Made by a program: the position numbers and the translations under genes. A stretch of DNA of 60,472 bases from Halobiforma nitratireducens JCM 10879. Lineage in GTDB: Archaea > Halobacteriota > Halobacteria > Halobacteriales > Natrialbaceae. Within the stretch, counting starts at the first letter, position 1; each line of letters starts with the position of its first letter. Under the pieces are notes generated by a model that saw nothing but the letters and a program-made list of their open reading frames with translations, was not told the origin of the DNA and searched no databases. The stretch is taken from positions 28,388-88,859 of the forward strand of contig NZ_AOMA01000142.1 of assembly GCF_000337895.1 (NCBI RefSeq). The letters are read 5' to 3'. This document shows positions 26,527-34,360 of the stretch, piece by piece.

Positions 26527-26990
26527 CTACGCCGTCAGCAGGACGACCTCGTACTCACCGTCCTCGACCGTCGCGACGTACATCGTCGCCCGCTCCGCCG
26601 GACTGGCTCCAGTCTCGCTGCCGGGGTTGAGCACCCGAACACCGGCGACCGTCTCGTCGACTCGCCCGTGGGTGTGGCCCGCGGCCACGATCGGATCGAC
26701 TCCGGTATCGGCCTCCGAGCGCGCCGTCTCGAGCACTCGATCGCGCCAGCCGTCGGGCGACCCCGTCCCGTGGGTGACGACGAAGGTGACCACCTCGATC
26801 ACCCGGGTTGCCGCCACCGGGCCTCGAGCGTCGCGGAATCTGCGTTGCCGCGGGCACAGGTCAGGTCGCCGTCGGCGAGGTCCTCGATCCGGTGGTACGC
26901 GCGTTTCGAGTCGAAATCGCCGGCGTGGGTCGCACAGTCGCCACGCCGGGGTTCGTCCGCGATCCAGTCCCGAAAGCGATTCCCTCCCCG
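26527..26990 (-). pseudogene. Decayed metallophosphoesterase gene (YfcE/MJ0936 type)
   Basis: Two frames together give most of a phosphoesterase. One holds DWIADEPRRGDCATHAGDFD and LADGDLTCARGNAD (metal-binding GDFD and GN-D motifs). After about 26820 the sense moves by one base to VVTHGTGSPDGWRDRVLE, AAGHTHGRVDETVAGVRVLN and PGSETG, ending at 26527. The N-terminal strand with the essential DTH motif is missing; that end abuts the start of the NUDIX gene. One frameshift plus a lost N-terminus means it cannot make a working enzyme. Confidence 0.8.
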
Positions 26991-27006
26991 CCGCCCTTGC
27001 GCCGGT

Positions 27007-28428
27007 ATGAGCGATCCCGACGAGACCGACGCCGACCACGTCGTCACCGCCTTTCTCCGCCACCGGGGACGGGTCCTCCTGTTGCGCCGCAGCGACGCCG
27101 TCGGAACCTACGAGGGCGCGTGGGGCGGCGTCTCCGGCTTCGCCGAGGGCGATCCCGACGAACAGGTCCGAGTCGAGGTCCGCGAGGAAACCGGCCTCGA
27201 GGACGACGACGTGTCGTTCGTCCGGTCCGGCCGTCCGGTCGAGTTCGTCGACGACGACCGCGAGCGAGGCCGGGACTGGGTCGTCCACCCGTACCTGTTC
27301 GACCTCGATGGAGACGACGAGCAGGGGAGCGACACGGAGTCGGCGACCGAAACCGAACTCCAACTCGGCGAGGAACACGACGAGTACGCCTGGGTTCCAC
27401 CGACGACGGCACTCGAGCACGTCGGCGACGACCTCGAGACGGTACCGAAGCTGTGGGCCGCCTACGAGCGCGTCGCGCCGACGGTGCGCTCGATCGCCGC
27501 CGACGACGAGCACGGTGCGGCCTGGCTCTCCGTTCGCGCGCTCGAGGTTCTTCGCGACCGCGCGGGACTGCTCGTCCACGAACGCGCCGCGTTCGGTGCC
27601 GATCCCGAGGACGAACGCGACGAGCTGGCGGAACTCGGTCGCCGATTGCTCGAGGCCCGTCCCTCGATGGCGGTTCTGCGAAACCGGGTGAATCGAACGC
27701 TGTCGGCGGCCGACTCCGGCTCAGACTCCGAACCCGACACCGGCGGGGGTGCACCGGCAGTCCTCGAGGCCACACTCGAGGGGCTCGAGCGCGCGCTCGC
27801 CGCCGACGACGAGGCCGCCGCGACCGCGGGCGAGCACATCGACGGCACCGTGTTGACGCTCTCGCGATCCGGCACCGTCCGGGAGGCGCTGCGCCGTGGC
27901 GACCCTTCGCGCGTGTTCGTCGCCGAATCCCGGCCAGCACGGGAGGGGATCGACGTGGCCGAAACGCTGGCCACCGACGAGACGGTCGCCTGTCCCGTGA
28001 CGGTCCACACTGACGCGGCCGCAGCACACGTCCTCGCTCGCGAGGACGTGGACCGCGTGGTTGTCGGTGCCGACACGATCCGGGCCGACGGCGCGGTCGT
28101 GAACAAGACCGGCACGCGGGCAGTCGCCATCGCGGCGAGCCACGAGGGCGTGCCCGTGACCGTCGTCGCGGCCACCGACAAGGTCTCGACCCGCGAGGAG
28201 GTCAACCTCGAGTCCGGCGACCGCGATGCTGTCTACGACGGCGACGGCTCGCTCGATGTCGTCAACCCGACGTTCGACGTGACGCCGGCCGACTGCATCG
28301 ACGAGATCGCGACCGAGGGCGGCTCGCTCGAGCCCGACGGGATCGACGCCGTCGCAGCGGAGTTGCGCGACCTCGAGTCGTGGCGGCCGGGGGCGGAAGC
28401 GACAGACGGAAACCTCTCGACGGAGTAG
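27007..28428 (+). CDS. NUDIX hydrolase fused to eIF2B/ribose-1,5-bisphosphate isomerase-like domain
   Basis: 473 residues from the ATG in MSDPDETDADHVV; the frame is open upstream but runs antisense through the phosphoesterase remnant. Residues ~8-150 are a NUDIX domain with a box reading GFAEGDPDEQVRVEVREETG. Residues ~200-460 match the eIF2B alpha/R15P isomerase fold (VVGADTIRADGAVVNKTGT, EVNLESGDRDAVYDGD, NPTFDVTPADCIDEIATEGG). The second half suggests sugar-phosphate isomerisation in nucleotide salvage; the fused NUDIX part could supply or remove a nucleotide-linked substrate. Contains eleven CTCGAG hexamers. Confidence 0.87.
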   Translation: MSDPDETDADHVVTAFLRHRGRVLLLRRSDAVGTYEGAWGGVSGFAEGDPDEQVRVEVREETGLEDDDVSFVRSGRPVEFVDDDRERGRDWVVHPYLFDLDGDDEQGSDTESATETELQLGEEHDEYAWVPPTTALEHVGDDLETVPKLWAAYERVAPTVRSIAADDEHGAAWLSVRALEVLRDRAGLLVHERAAFGADPEDERDELAELGRRLLEARPSMAVLRNRVNRTLSAADSGSDSEPDTGGGAPAVLEATLEGLERALAADDEAAATAGEHIDGTVLTLSRSGTVREALRRGDPSRVFVAESRPAREGIDVAETLATDETVACPVTVHTDAAAAHVLAREDVDRVVVGADTIRADGAVVNKTGTRAVAIAASHEGVPVTVVAATDKVSTREEVNLESGDRDAVYDGDGSLDVVNPTFDVTPADCIDEIATEGGSLEPDGIDAVAAELRDLESWRPGAEATDGNLSTE

Positions 28429-28570
28429 GGTTCGCCGGCGGCTGTGACGAGAGGTTACCCCCACTGAGCCCCTTGTGACGAGGGTTTTCCCCGAGCCGCC
28501 GTTTGCGAACCGGGGCGCTAGGTGCTGTTCTGGACGAGGATTGAACCGTGAGTTAGCCGTACTCCTGGTT

Positions 28571-29127
28571 ATGACACCGGAGTCCGATCGCGAACTCGAG
28601 CGTCTCGGCGTCCACGACTCCGTCGCGACCGTGTTCCCGCCGGCGAAGTTGGGTCGATACCTCGAGGGAGTCCCGGTCGATGTCGCCATCGTCGACGACA
28701 AAGACATCGGGGACTGTGCTGCCGTCGTTTCCCTCGAGCGCCGTGAGACGTTTCCCTCGAGCACCGTGAGACGTTTCCCTCGAGCACCGTGAGACGTTTC
28801 CCGAGACCGACCAGTTCACTCGATCCAGGCCGGCGTCGATCGGTTTCCGTTCTACGAACACGTCGTCGACGTCGGTCGAGGCTCCGTGTTCGACGAGTCG
28901 GCGCTGATCGATGCCCTCGAGTCGGACGCCATCACCGGTGCGGCCCTGGACGTCTTCGAGACCGAGCCGCTACCCGAGGAGTCGCCGCTGTGGGTGATGG
29001 ACGAAGTCATCGTCATGCTCCACTGTGCAGCCTATACTGCCAGATACTACTGTGACGTGGGTAAGATCGTCCGAGAGAACGTCGAACGACTCGAGCGCGG
29101 CGAGTCGCTCACAACAGGGTCGTGTAG
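28571..29127 (+). pseudogene. Decayed D-2-hydroxyacid dehydrogenase gene
   Basis: The start (MTPESDRELERLGVHDSVAT, FPPAKLGRYLEGVPVDVAIV) is the N-terminal domain of a haloarchaeal 2-hydroxyacid dehydrogenase. A 23-bp triplication then brings in a TGA (28790-28792). The frame resumes as HSIQAGVDRFPFYEH and jumps straight to VVDVGRGSVFDESALIDALE and GAALDVFETEPLPEE. The whole GxGxxG NAD-binding domain is deleted between these points. A missing base near 29111 destroys the natural C-terminus; restoring it would give a stop at 29125-29127. Confidence 0.85.
28731..28799 (+). repeat. 23-bp tandem repeat, three copies, inside the dehydrogenase pseudogene
   Basis: Three adjoining copies of a 23-bp unit (CCCTCGAGCACCGTGAGACG plus TTT). 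The first copy differs by one base (GCG for GCA); the second and third are identical. The flanking gene needs only one copy, so the two extra copies (46 bp, not a multiple of three) are a duplication lesion. Confidence 0.92.
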
Positions 29128-29427
29128 TGGATCGCCCGCAGAATCGATCTCGATCGTCGGCAATCGCCGGCGTCCGTACGGCCACAGCTCGCGGCCGTCC
29201 TCTGGGCCGTCCTTGCGGAGTCGGAAGTCACGATCCGTTTCGGCGTGCAGCTACCGACATCGGTGAAACCGTCGGTTCTGACACTGATAAGCCTGGTTCC
29301 CAGTAGACGCACGCACGAGCACCGATGTAGACGGGTTAATTGCCGTCCGTATTCGGCGATTCCTCACGTCATTCTGCTACCCAAGCCTCTTTCACGATGG
29401 GGTGGTCTCTTTCGACGTGCGGCGTTG
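29128..29427. other. Intergenic region before the iron-uptake operon
   Basis: 300 bases with no convincing gene. Short open stretches on both strands lack starts or have shadow-like composition. GC falls toward the right end, approaching the operator-promoter region of the iron transporter. Confidence 0.5.
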
Positions 29428-29478
29428 TTTAGGCCCACCAAAATCAAAACAATCATATTATTTTAGGCCAACCTAAAA
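29428..29478 (+). promoter_or_regulatory. Paired DtxR/SirR-type iron operators and promoter
   Basis: A perfect inverted repeat TTTTAGGCCAACCTAAAA (29461-29478) and a weaker box TTTAGGCCCACCAAAA (29428-29443) have centres about 34 bp apart. They fit the TTAGG-N4-CCTAA operator of DtxR-family iron repressors. AT-rich sequence between them (CATATTATTTTA) can serve as TATA box, and the ATG at 29481 lies where transcription should start. Repression under iron sufficiency is expected (inference). The same arrangement occurs at 31754-31803. Confidence 0.8.
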
Positions 29479-29480
29479 GT

Positions 29481-29597
29481 ATGCGACAGGACGCGATGGC
29501 GGTCCGTTCGGTGGCGGGCGGGTCGCTCCCGCTCTCGAGCGGGCAGGGAGTCGACGTGCGACCAGTATGGGAACGGGGGGTGACCGTCGGTGAGTGA
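29481..29597 (+). CDS. Possible 38-aa leader ORF overlapping the FecCD start
   Basis: ATG directly after the operator opens a 38-codon frame (MRQDAMAVRSVAGG and on) that ends in TGA at 29595-29597, overlapping the GTG start of the permease at 29590. If transcription starts ~25 bases after the TATA-like element, this ATG would be at or near the 5' end of the mRNA. Translation of the permease could then be coupled to the leader. The composition is not diagnostic and the frame may be accidental. Confidence 0.35.
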   Translation: MRQDAMAVRSVAGGSLPLSSGQGVDVRPVWERGVTVGE

Positions 29598-30735
29598 CGC
29601 GCATTCGAAGACCGCGTCCTCCCACGCGGACCGTCAGAATGCGTTCGTCGACTCGAAACTACTCTCGGTCTGTCTCGGGGGCTCCGCGATCATCGTCGTC
29701 AGCGGACTTGTCCAGCTCAGCTTCGGTGCGTATTCGATGTCGGTTGGACAGGCCTGGCGGGCGCTGTTCGATCCGGCCGTCGTCACGGACTACCGATGGC
29801 TGCTCAACTTCTTTTTCGGCGAGGACGTTCTCCACGCGCTCACCGGGTACCGGACCGAGGACCTGCCCGAACTCTCGACGGCAACTCACATCGTCTGGAA
29901 CATCCGGTTGCCACGGGTTCTCGCGGCGGTGGTCGTCGGAATGAACCTCGCTATCTCCGGTGCGATCTTCCAGGCGGTTACCCGAAACGAACTCGCGAGC
30001 CCGTTCATCCTCGGGGTCTCTTCGGGAGCTGGGCTGATGATCCTGCTCGTATTGACGGCCTTCAGTGGTTTGACCGCGTTCCTGCCGCTTATCGCCGCCG
30101 CGGGCGGAGCGCTCGCGTTCCTCGTCGTCTACGCGATCGCGTGGAACAACGGGACAAGCCCCGTTCGACTCGTGCTGGCAGGGGTCATCGTCGGCACCGT
30201 CTTCGGCTCGGTCCAGACCGCGATGTTCGTCTTCACCGACGATATCGCGGTCGTCCAGCAGGCGATCTCCTGGCTCAACGGCTCGCTAACCGGTGTCAGC
30301 TGGGAACACGTCCGTATCGCTCTGCCGTGGTCCGCCGTTACCGTCGGTCTAGCGTACCTCAGCTCTCGTCAGTTGGATGTCCTGCTGCTGGGCGAAGAGA
30401 CGGCCTCGTCGCTCGGGATGTCCGTCGAGCGGATTCGATTCGCATTGTCCGGCGTGGCCGTCCTCGCGGCCGCCGTCAGTATCGCCGTCGCTGGCATCGT
30501 CAGTTTCGTCGGTTTGATCGTCCCGCACGTGGTCCGCAACGTCGTCGGAAGCGATCACAAACAGCTGATGATCGGCTGTCTGTTCGTCGGTCCGGCCCTG
30601 ATGATCTCGGCCGATGTCGGCGCTCGGCTCGCGCTCAACCCCGTCCAGCTCCCCGTCGGGATCGTCACGGGGCTGATCGGTGGTCCCTACTTCCTCTACC
30701 TGATGCGCAAGAAACAGCAACTCGGCGAGCTCTGA
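29590..30735 (+). CDS. Iron/siderophore ABC transporter permease (FecCD family)
   Basis: 381 residues, GTG start; an in-frame TGA just upstream prevents an earlier start. About ten hydrophobic helices. FecCD signatures: RLPRVLAAVVVGMNLAISGAIF, ELASPFILGVSSGAG, LAGVIVGTVFGS, GIVSFVGLIVPHVVR. It forms the membrane channel for ferric siderophore or cobalamin-type uptake. It overlaps the ATPase gene by one base (TGATG), and the operator pair lies upstream. Confidence 0.92.
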   Translation: MSDAHSKTASSHADRQNAFVDSKLLSVCLGGSAIIVVSGLVQLSFGAYSMSVGQAWRALFDPAVVTDYRWLLNFFFGEDVLHALTGYRTEDLPELSTATHIVWNIRLPRVLAAVVVGMNLAISGAIFQAVTRNELASPFILGVSSGAGLMILLVLTAFSGLTAFLPLIAAAGGALAFLVVYAIAWNNGTSPVRLVLAGVIVGTVFGSVQTAMFVFTDDIAVVQQAISWLNGSLTGVSWEHVRIALPWSAVTVGLAYLSSRQLDVLLLGEETASSLGMSVERIRFALSGVAVLAAAVSIAVAGIVSFVGLIVPHVVRNVVGSDHKQLMIGCLFVGPALMISADVGARLALNPVQLPVGIVTGLIGGPYFLYLMRKKQQLGEL

Positions 30736-31697
30736 TGACTATCTCCGAACGGCACAGCACCACGAACCGAGCCCGAACCACCCAACGACCCGATACGATG
30801 GCGACGAACACTTCCACCGAGACCCAGCAGAATCGCCCGGAATCGACCTCCCAGAACGCTTCCGAACCGGCCGAGCGAAAAGTAACCGCCACCGGTCTCC
30901 GAATCGGCTACCCGTCGGCCGACGAGCCGGTAATCGACGGCGAGTCGATCGCAGTCCCCGACGGCGAAGTGACCGCCCTCATCGGCCCCAACGGCAGCGG
31001 CAAGAGCACGCTGCTCAAAGGGATCGCCAGGCAGGTCTCGCTCGAGACCGGCTCCGTGCTGTTAGACGGCGATGACATCCACGACCTCGAAAAAAAGGAG
31101 TTTGCACGACGGATCGGCCATCTCTCTCAGGAAAACGTCTCTCCTGGGAGCCTGACGGTCGAGGATCTCGTCTATTACGGTCGATATCCCCATCGAGGCT
31201 TTTTCGAATCCGTTACCGCGGAAGACGAGGCTGCCGTGGATCGCGCGATCTCGCTGGCCGGGATCGAACACTTGCGAGGTCGCGAACTGGACAGCCTGAG
31301 CGGCGGACAGAAGCAACTGGTCTGGATCGCGATGGCGCTTGCCCAAGAGACCGAAGTCCTGTTGCTCGACGAACCGACCACCTTCCTCGACATCCACCAC
31401 CAACTCGAGGTCATGGAGATCGTCGAAACGCTGCGCGATCACAGCGCGGTGACCGTCGTCCTCGTTCTTCACGACATCGAACAGGCGGCCCGCTACGCTG
31501 ATCATCTGGTCGCGTTACGGGACGGCTCGATCTACGCACACGGCCCACCGACGGACGTTCTCACGGAAGCGTTGCTCGCCGATGTCTTCCGCATCGAGGC
31601 ACACGTCGAATACGATACGGACCACGGCGAGCCGAAGATCACCCCGCTGGGACCGATTCACAGGGGCTCGAGCGGCGACGCTAGTCACGACGCGTAA
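30735..31697 (+). CDS. Iron/siderophore ABC transporter ATP-binding protein (FepC type)
   Basis: 320 residues from the ATG that overlaps the permease stop; an alternative ATG at 30798 would remove a Thr/Asn/Gln-rich leader. Walker A GPNGSGKSTLLKG, Q-loop segment LSQENVSPGSLTVEDLV, signature LSGGQKQLVWIAM, Walker B VLLLDEPTTFLDI, H-loop VLVLHDIEQAARYAD. It powers the adjacent FecCD permease. Confidence 0.94.
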   Translation: MTISERHSTTNRARTTQRPDTMATNTSTETQQNRPESTSQNASEPAERKVTATGLRIGYPSADEPVIDGESIAVPDGEVTALIGPNGSGKSTLLKGIARQVSLETGSVLLDGDDIHDLEKKEFARRIGHLSQENVSPGSLTVEDLVYYGRYPHRGFFESVTAEDEAAVDRAISLAGIEHLRGRELDSLSGGQKQLVWIAMALAQETEVLLLDEPTTFLDIHHQLEVMEIVETLRDHSAVTVVLVLHDIEQAARYADHLVALRDGSIYAHGPPTDVLTEALLADVFRIEAHVEYDTDHGEPKITPLGPIHRGSSGDASHDA

Positions 31698-31753
31698 CGA
31701 CCTCTTTTTTCGTGATCTGGCTCTCGAGGCCATAGGCTGGTGTGCCCACTCTG

Positions 31754-31803
31754 TTTTAGGCTGGCCAAAATCAATTGGTTTTAATCTTTTAGGATAGCCT
31801 AAA
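31754..31803 (+). promoter_or_regulatory. Second paired DtxR/SirR-type operator and promoter
   Basis: TTTTAGGATAGCCTAAA (31787-31803) is a strong inverted repeat, and TTTTAGGCTGGCCAAAA (31754-31770) a weaker one, with centres about 33 bp apart (three helical turns). An AT-rich GGTTTTAATC between them is a TATA candidate ~27 bases before the ATG at 31809, suggesting a leaderless mRNA. This gives the binding protein its own iron-controlled promoter. Confidence 0.8.
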
Positions 31804-31808
31804 CAAGT

Positions 31809-32978
31809 ATGGCACACAGACGCCGCATACTCGCATCGAGTGCAAGCGTCCTCGCAGCCGGTGTCGCCGGCTGTCTGGGCGGGGGAGACGATTCGGGAGC
31901 CGACGAGAGCGAGACTGGGAGCACCGGCGGGACCAATGGGGGAAGCAGTGCAGACACTCCGTACGATGTCTGTATCGAGCCAGCAGGCTGTCATACCTTC
32001 GAGGCGGTACCGGAGACGTTTTTCACCATCCCAGGCACGGCGGAGGACATGGCGATGTCGCTCGGAATCCAAGCCAACGCCCACGCCTACCCCGAGCGCA
32101 AGCCCTACAAATTCTACGACCAACTGCCGGGCGTCGAACACAACCCAGACGAGATCCTCCAGTACGGAGAGGGGGAGTCAGCCCGTAACTACGATAAGGA
32201 AATCTTCTACGAGGTCGATCCCGACGTTATCCTCGCGGACCCGCGGATGCTGCAGTTCTACTCGAACTGGACCGACGAGGATATGACCGAGATCGAGCAG
32301 GCCGTCGCGCCGGTCCTCGGGTCGTACATCCGCAACGACTTCGAAGGCGAGGACCCACACTACACGCTGTACGAATTGTTCGAGAGGATCGCCGAGGTCT
32401 TCCAGCGCCAGGCCCAGTACGAGGCGTGGGTCGACCTCCACGACGCGTTCATGGACGAGATCGAGTCGAACCTTCCGGACGGTGAAGGACCCACCGTCGC
32501 CGTCTCCTGGCGTGGGATTACCCCCGAATCCGGCGAGTTCTTCCCGGCACCGATCCACCGGAAGCGAAACGACGCCCGGAGCTTCCGCGATCTCGGCTTC
32601 CGTGATGCCTTCGCCGAAGCAGGACTCGAGCCCGAGGGAACGGTCGGCTACGAGACGCTGCTGGAAGTCGACCCCGACTACATCGCCGCCTTCACCCTCT
32701 CGTCGATGACCGGCAACGAGTGGCAGTCCCAAGTCGTCGAGCCACTCGAGGACCACCCCTCGGGAAGCCGTCTCTCGGCGGTCCAGAACGACAACGTCGT
32801 CCGCTCGGCCGGCCAATTCATGGGACCGATTACGCACCTGTTCTCGACGGAGGCCCTCGCCAAACAAGTCTACCCGGACCGCTTCGGCGAGTGGCCCGGC
32901 GACTCCGTGGACATTCCCGAAGACGAACAACTGTTCGACCGCCAGCGAGTCGCCGACATCGTCAACAGAAATCCGTAA
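31809..32978 (+). CDS. Iron/siderophore ABC transporter substrate-binding lipoprotein
   Basis: 389 residues. Twin-arginine-like start (MAHRRRILASS) and lipobox GVAGC with Cys22, then a Gly/Ser/Asp/Thr linker, so it is exported and lipid-anchored. The body follows the TroA-like periplasmic-binding pattern (PETFFTIPGTAEDMAMSLG, EVDPDVILADPRML, LEVDPDYIAAFTLSS). It is the likely receptor for the FecCD/FepC pair upstream. Encoded separately with its own operators, 111 bases after the ATPase. Confidence 0.9.
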   Translation: MAHRRRILASSASVLAAGVAGCLGGGDDSGADESETGSTGGTNGGSSADTPYDVCIEPAGCHTFEAVPETFFTIPGTAEDMAMSLGIQANAHAYPERKPYKFYDQLPGVEHNPDEILQYGEGESARNYDKEIFYEVDPDVILADPRMLQFYSNWTDEDMTEIEQAVAPVLGSYIRNDFEGEDPHYTLYELFERIAEVFQRQAQYEAWVDLHDAFMDEIESNLPDGEGPTVAVSWRGITPESGEFFPAPIHRKRNDARSFRDLGFRDAFAEAGLEPEGTVGYETLLEVDPDYIAAFTLSSMTGNEWQSQVVEPLEDHPSGSRLSAVQNDNVVRSAGQFMGPITHLFSTEALAKQVYPDRFGEWPGDSVDIPEDEQLFDRQRVADIVNRNP

Positions 32979-33152
32979 CTGCCGGAGCTCCGAGAGGGTC
33001 GTCCTCGCAGCCGAAGCGTCATGCCGTGCGGTGGTCGGCCGTATACGATTCGGCCCGACCTCTTCGTTCGGCAGCTCGGTGGAACCTCTCGCTATCGCCG
33101 GTTCGAGGAGAAAATCGTCATCCTGTGAAAGTCAGTTGTTAGTTGTCAGTTG

Positions 33153-33539
33153 TCAGACCTCTGCTCCGGCTTCAGCGAGTTCTTCGATGTCCGCCGTCAG
33201 CTCCGCGAGCAACTCGTCGGCCTGTTCCTGGTCGTAGTCGGTGTGATACTCCTTGGGAACCCCCATCGTCGCGAGATTGTAGTGGCGGTCGGGCGAGACG
33301 TCGTGATTGTCGAGACAGGCTTTGGTACACTCGAGCGGACAGCCGTCGATGGCGACGATCGGTCGATCGTCGGTCGCGGCCTCGACCAGCGGGCCGACAT
33401 CACCGCCGACGCCGGCGATACAGGACATCTCGGCTACTTCGTTGCGATCCAGCGAGACGGCCAGGTCGTTCGCCATCTGGGCTGCGCTCGAGCAGCCCGA
33501 ACAGGAATAGACCAGCGGAAGCTCGTCGTAATCGGTCAT
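33153..33539 (-). CDS. DGC-domain putative zinc-binding protein
   Basis: 128 residues. LVYSCSGCSSAAQMANDLAV at the N-terminus, IVAIDGCPLECTKACLDNH in the middle, and another cysteine in EMSCIAGVGGD match the Asp-Gly-Cys (DGC) family, thought to bind zinc. It stands alone and may bind metal or move sulfur; function not established. A short direct repeat (GTTGTTAGTTGTCAGTTGTCAG, in two parts) lies at its 3' end. Confidence 0.82.
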   Translation of the reverse strand: MTDYDELPLVYSCSGCSSAAQMANDLAVSLDRNEVAEMSCIAGVGGDVGPLVEAATDDRPIVAIDGCPLECTKACLDNHDVSPDRHYNLATMGVPKEYHTDYDQEQADELLAELTADIEELAEAGAEV

Positions 33540-33742
33540 GCAGGTGCCCCCTGCCAGTCCAATACGTTAATCGTGGCCCCGAACATGTAACCGGCAACCG
33601 GCTCGAGTCCAGAGCGGCGATCCAGCCGTGGTACCGATCGACCGGGGACGACGGGACCACAACGTGTCGGACGACCGGGAACACGACCTCGTCGTACTCG
33701 AGCAGCGAGAACGAGCGGGCGAAAGGAGGAACGCTTTCGGTT

Positions 33743-34360
33743 CTAGAAGAACTTGAACAGGTCGTCGCGCTGTTGTTCGTGGAGGTGCTCGCGGACGGCC
33801 TCGTTCAGTGGTTCGATCCGTCCTTTCTTGGCCGTGATCGGCGCGATCGTCTCTTGCCACTGCTTCCAGGGTGGGTAGAGTCCGAGACGATCACAGAGCT
33901 CGTCGAGCCGCTCGTCTTTGTCGTCGACCTTGTCCATCTTGTTGACCGCGACGACCGTCGGAACGTCCAGTTCCCGCAGGAAGTGAAACATCTCCACGTC
34001 GTAGGGAATCTCGTCGGGACCGGAGTGACGATCGATGATGTCGACGACGCTCTTGCCGTCGACGACCAGGATCGCGACGAGGATGTTTTCGGCGTACTCC
34101 TCGAGGTAGTGGACGATGTTCGTCTTGATCTGCTCGCGTCGGTCCTCGTCGACGCCGCTCATGAATCCGAAGCCGGGGAGGTCGGTGATGACGAAGTCTT
34201 CGGGGGCCCAGTCGTAGTGATTCGGTGCGCGGGTGACGCCGGGGTTGCCGCCGGTGTCGAAGTCGTGGCCGGTCAACTCGCGCATGAGCGTGGACTTGCC
34301 CACGTTCGAGCGACCGACGAGGGCGACTTCGGCCTCGCGGTCGGGACGTGTATCGAACAT
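33743..34360 (-). CDS. engB: Ribosome-biogenesis GTPase EngB
   Basis: 205 residues. G1 [12 protein letters not shown]2 region [13 protein letters not shown]3 [11 protein letters not shown]4 AVNKMDKV. This is the archaeal EngB/YihA layout, a GTPase acting in large-subunit assembly. Ends DDLFKFF. Upstream of its start lies a 525-base region containing the purine minisatellite. Confidence 0.93.
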   Translation of the reverse strand: MFDTRPDREAEVALVGRSNVGKSTLMRELTGHDFDTGGNPGVTRAPNHYDWAPEDFVITDLPGFGFMSGVDEDRREQIKTNIVHYLEEYAENILVAILVVDGKSVVDIIDRHSGPDEIPYDVEMFHFLRELDVPTVVAVNKMDKVDDKDERLDELCDRLGLYPPWKQWQETIAPITAKKGRIEPLNEAVREHLHEQQRDDLFKFF

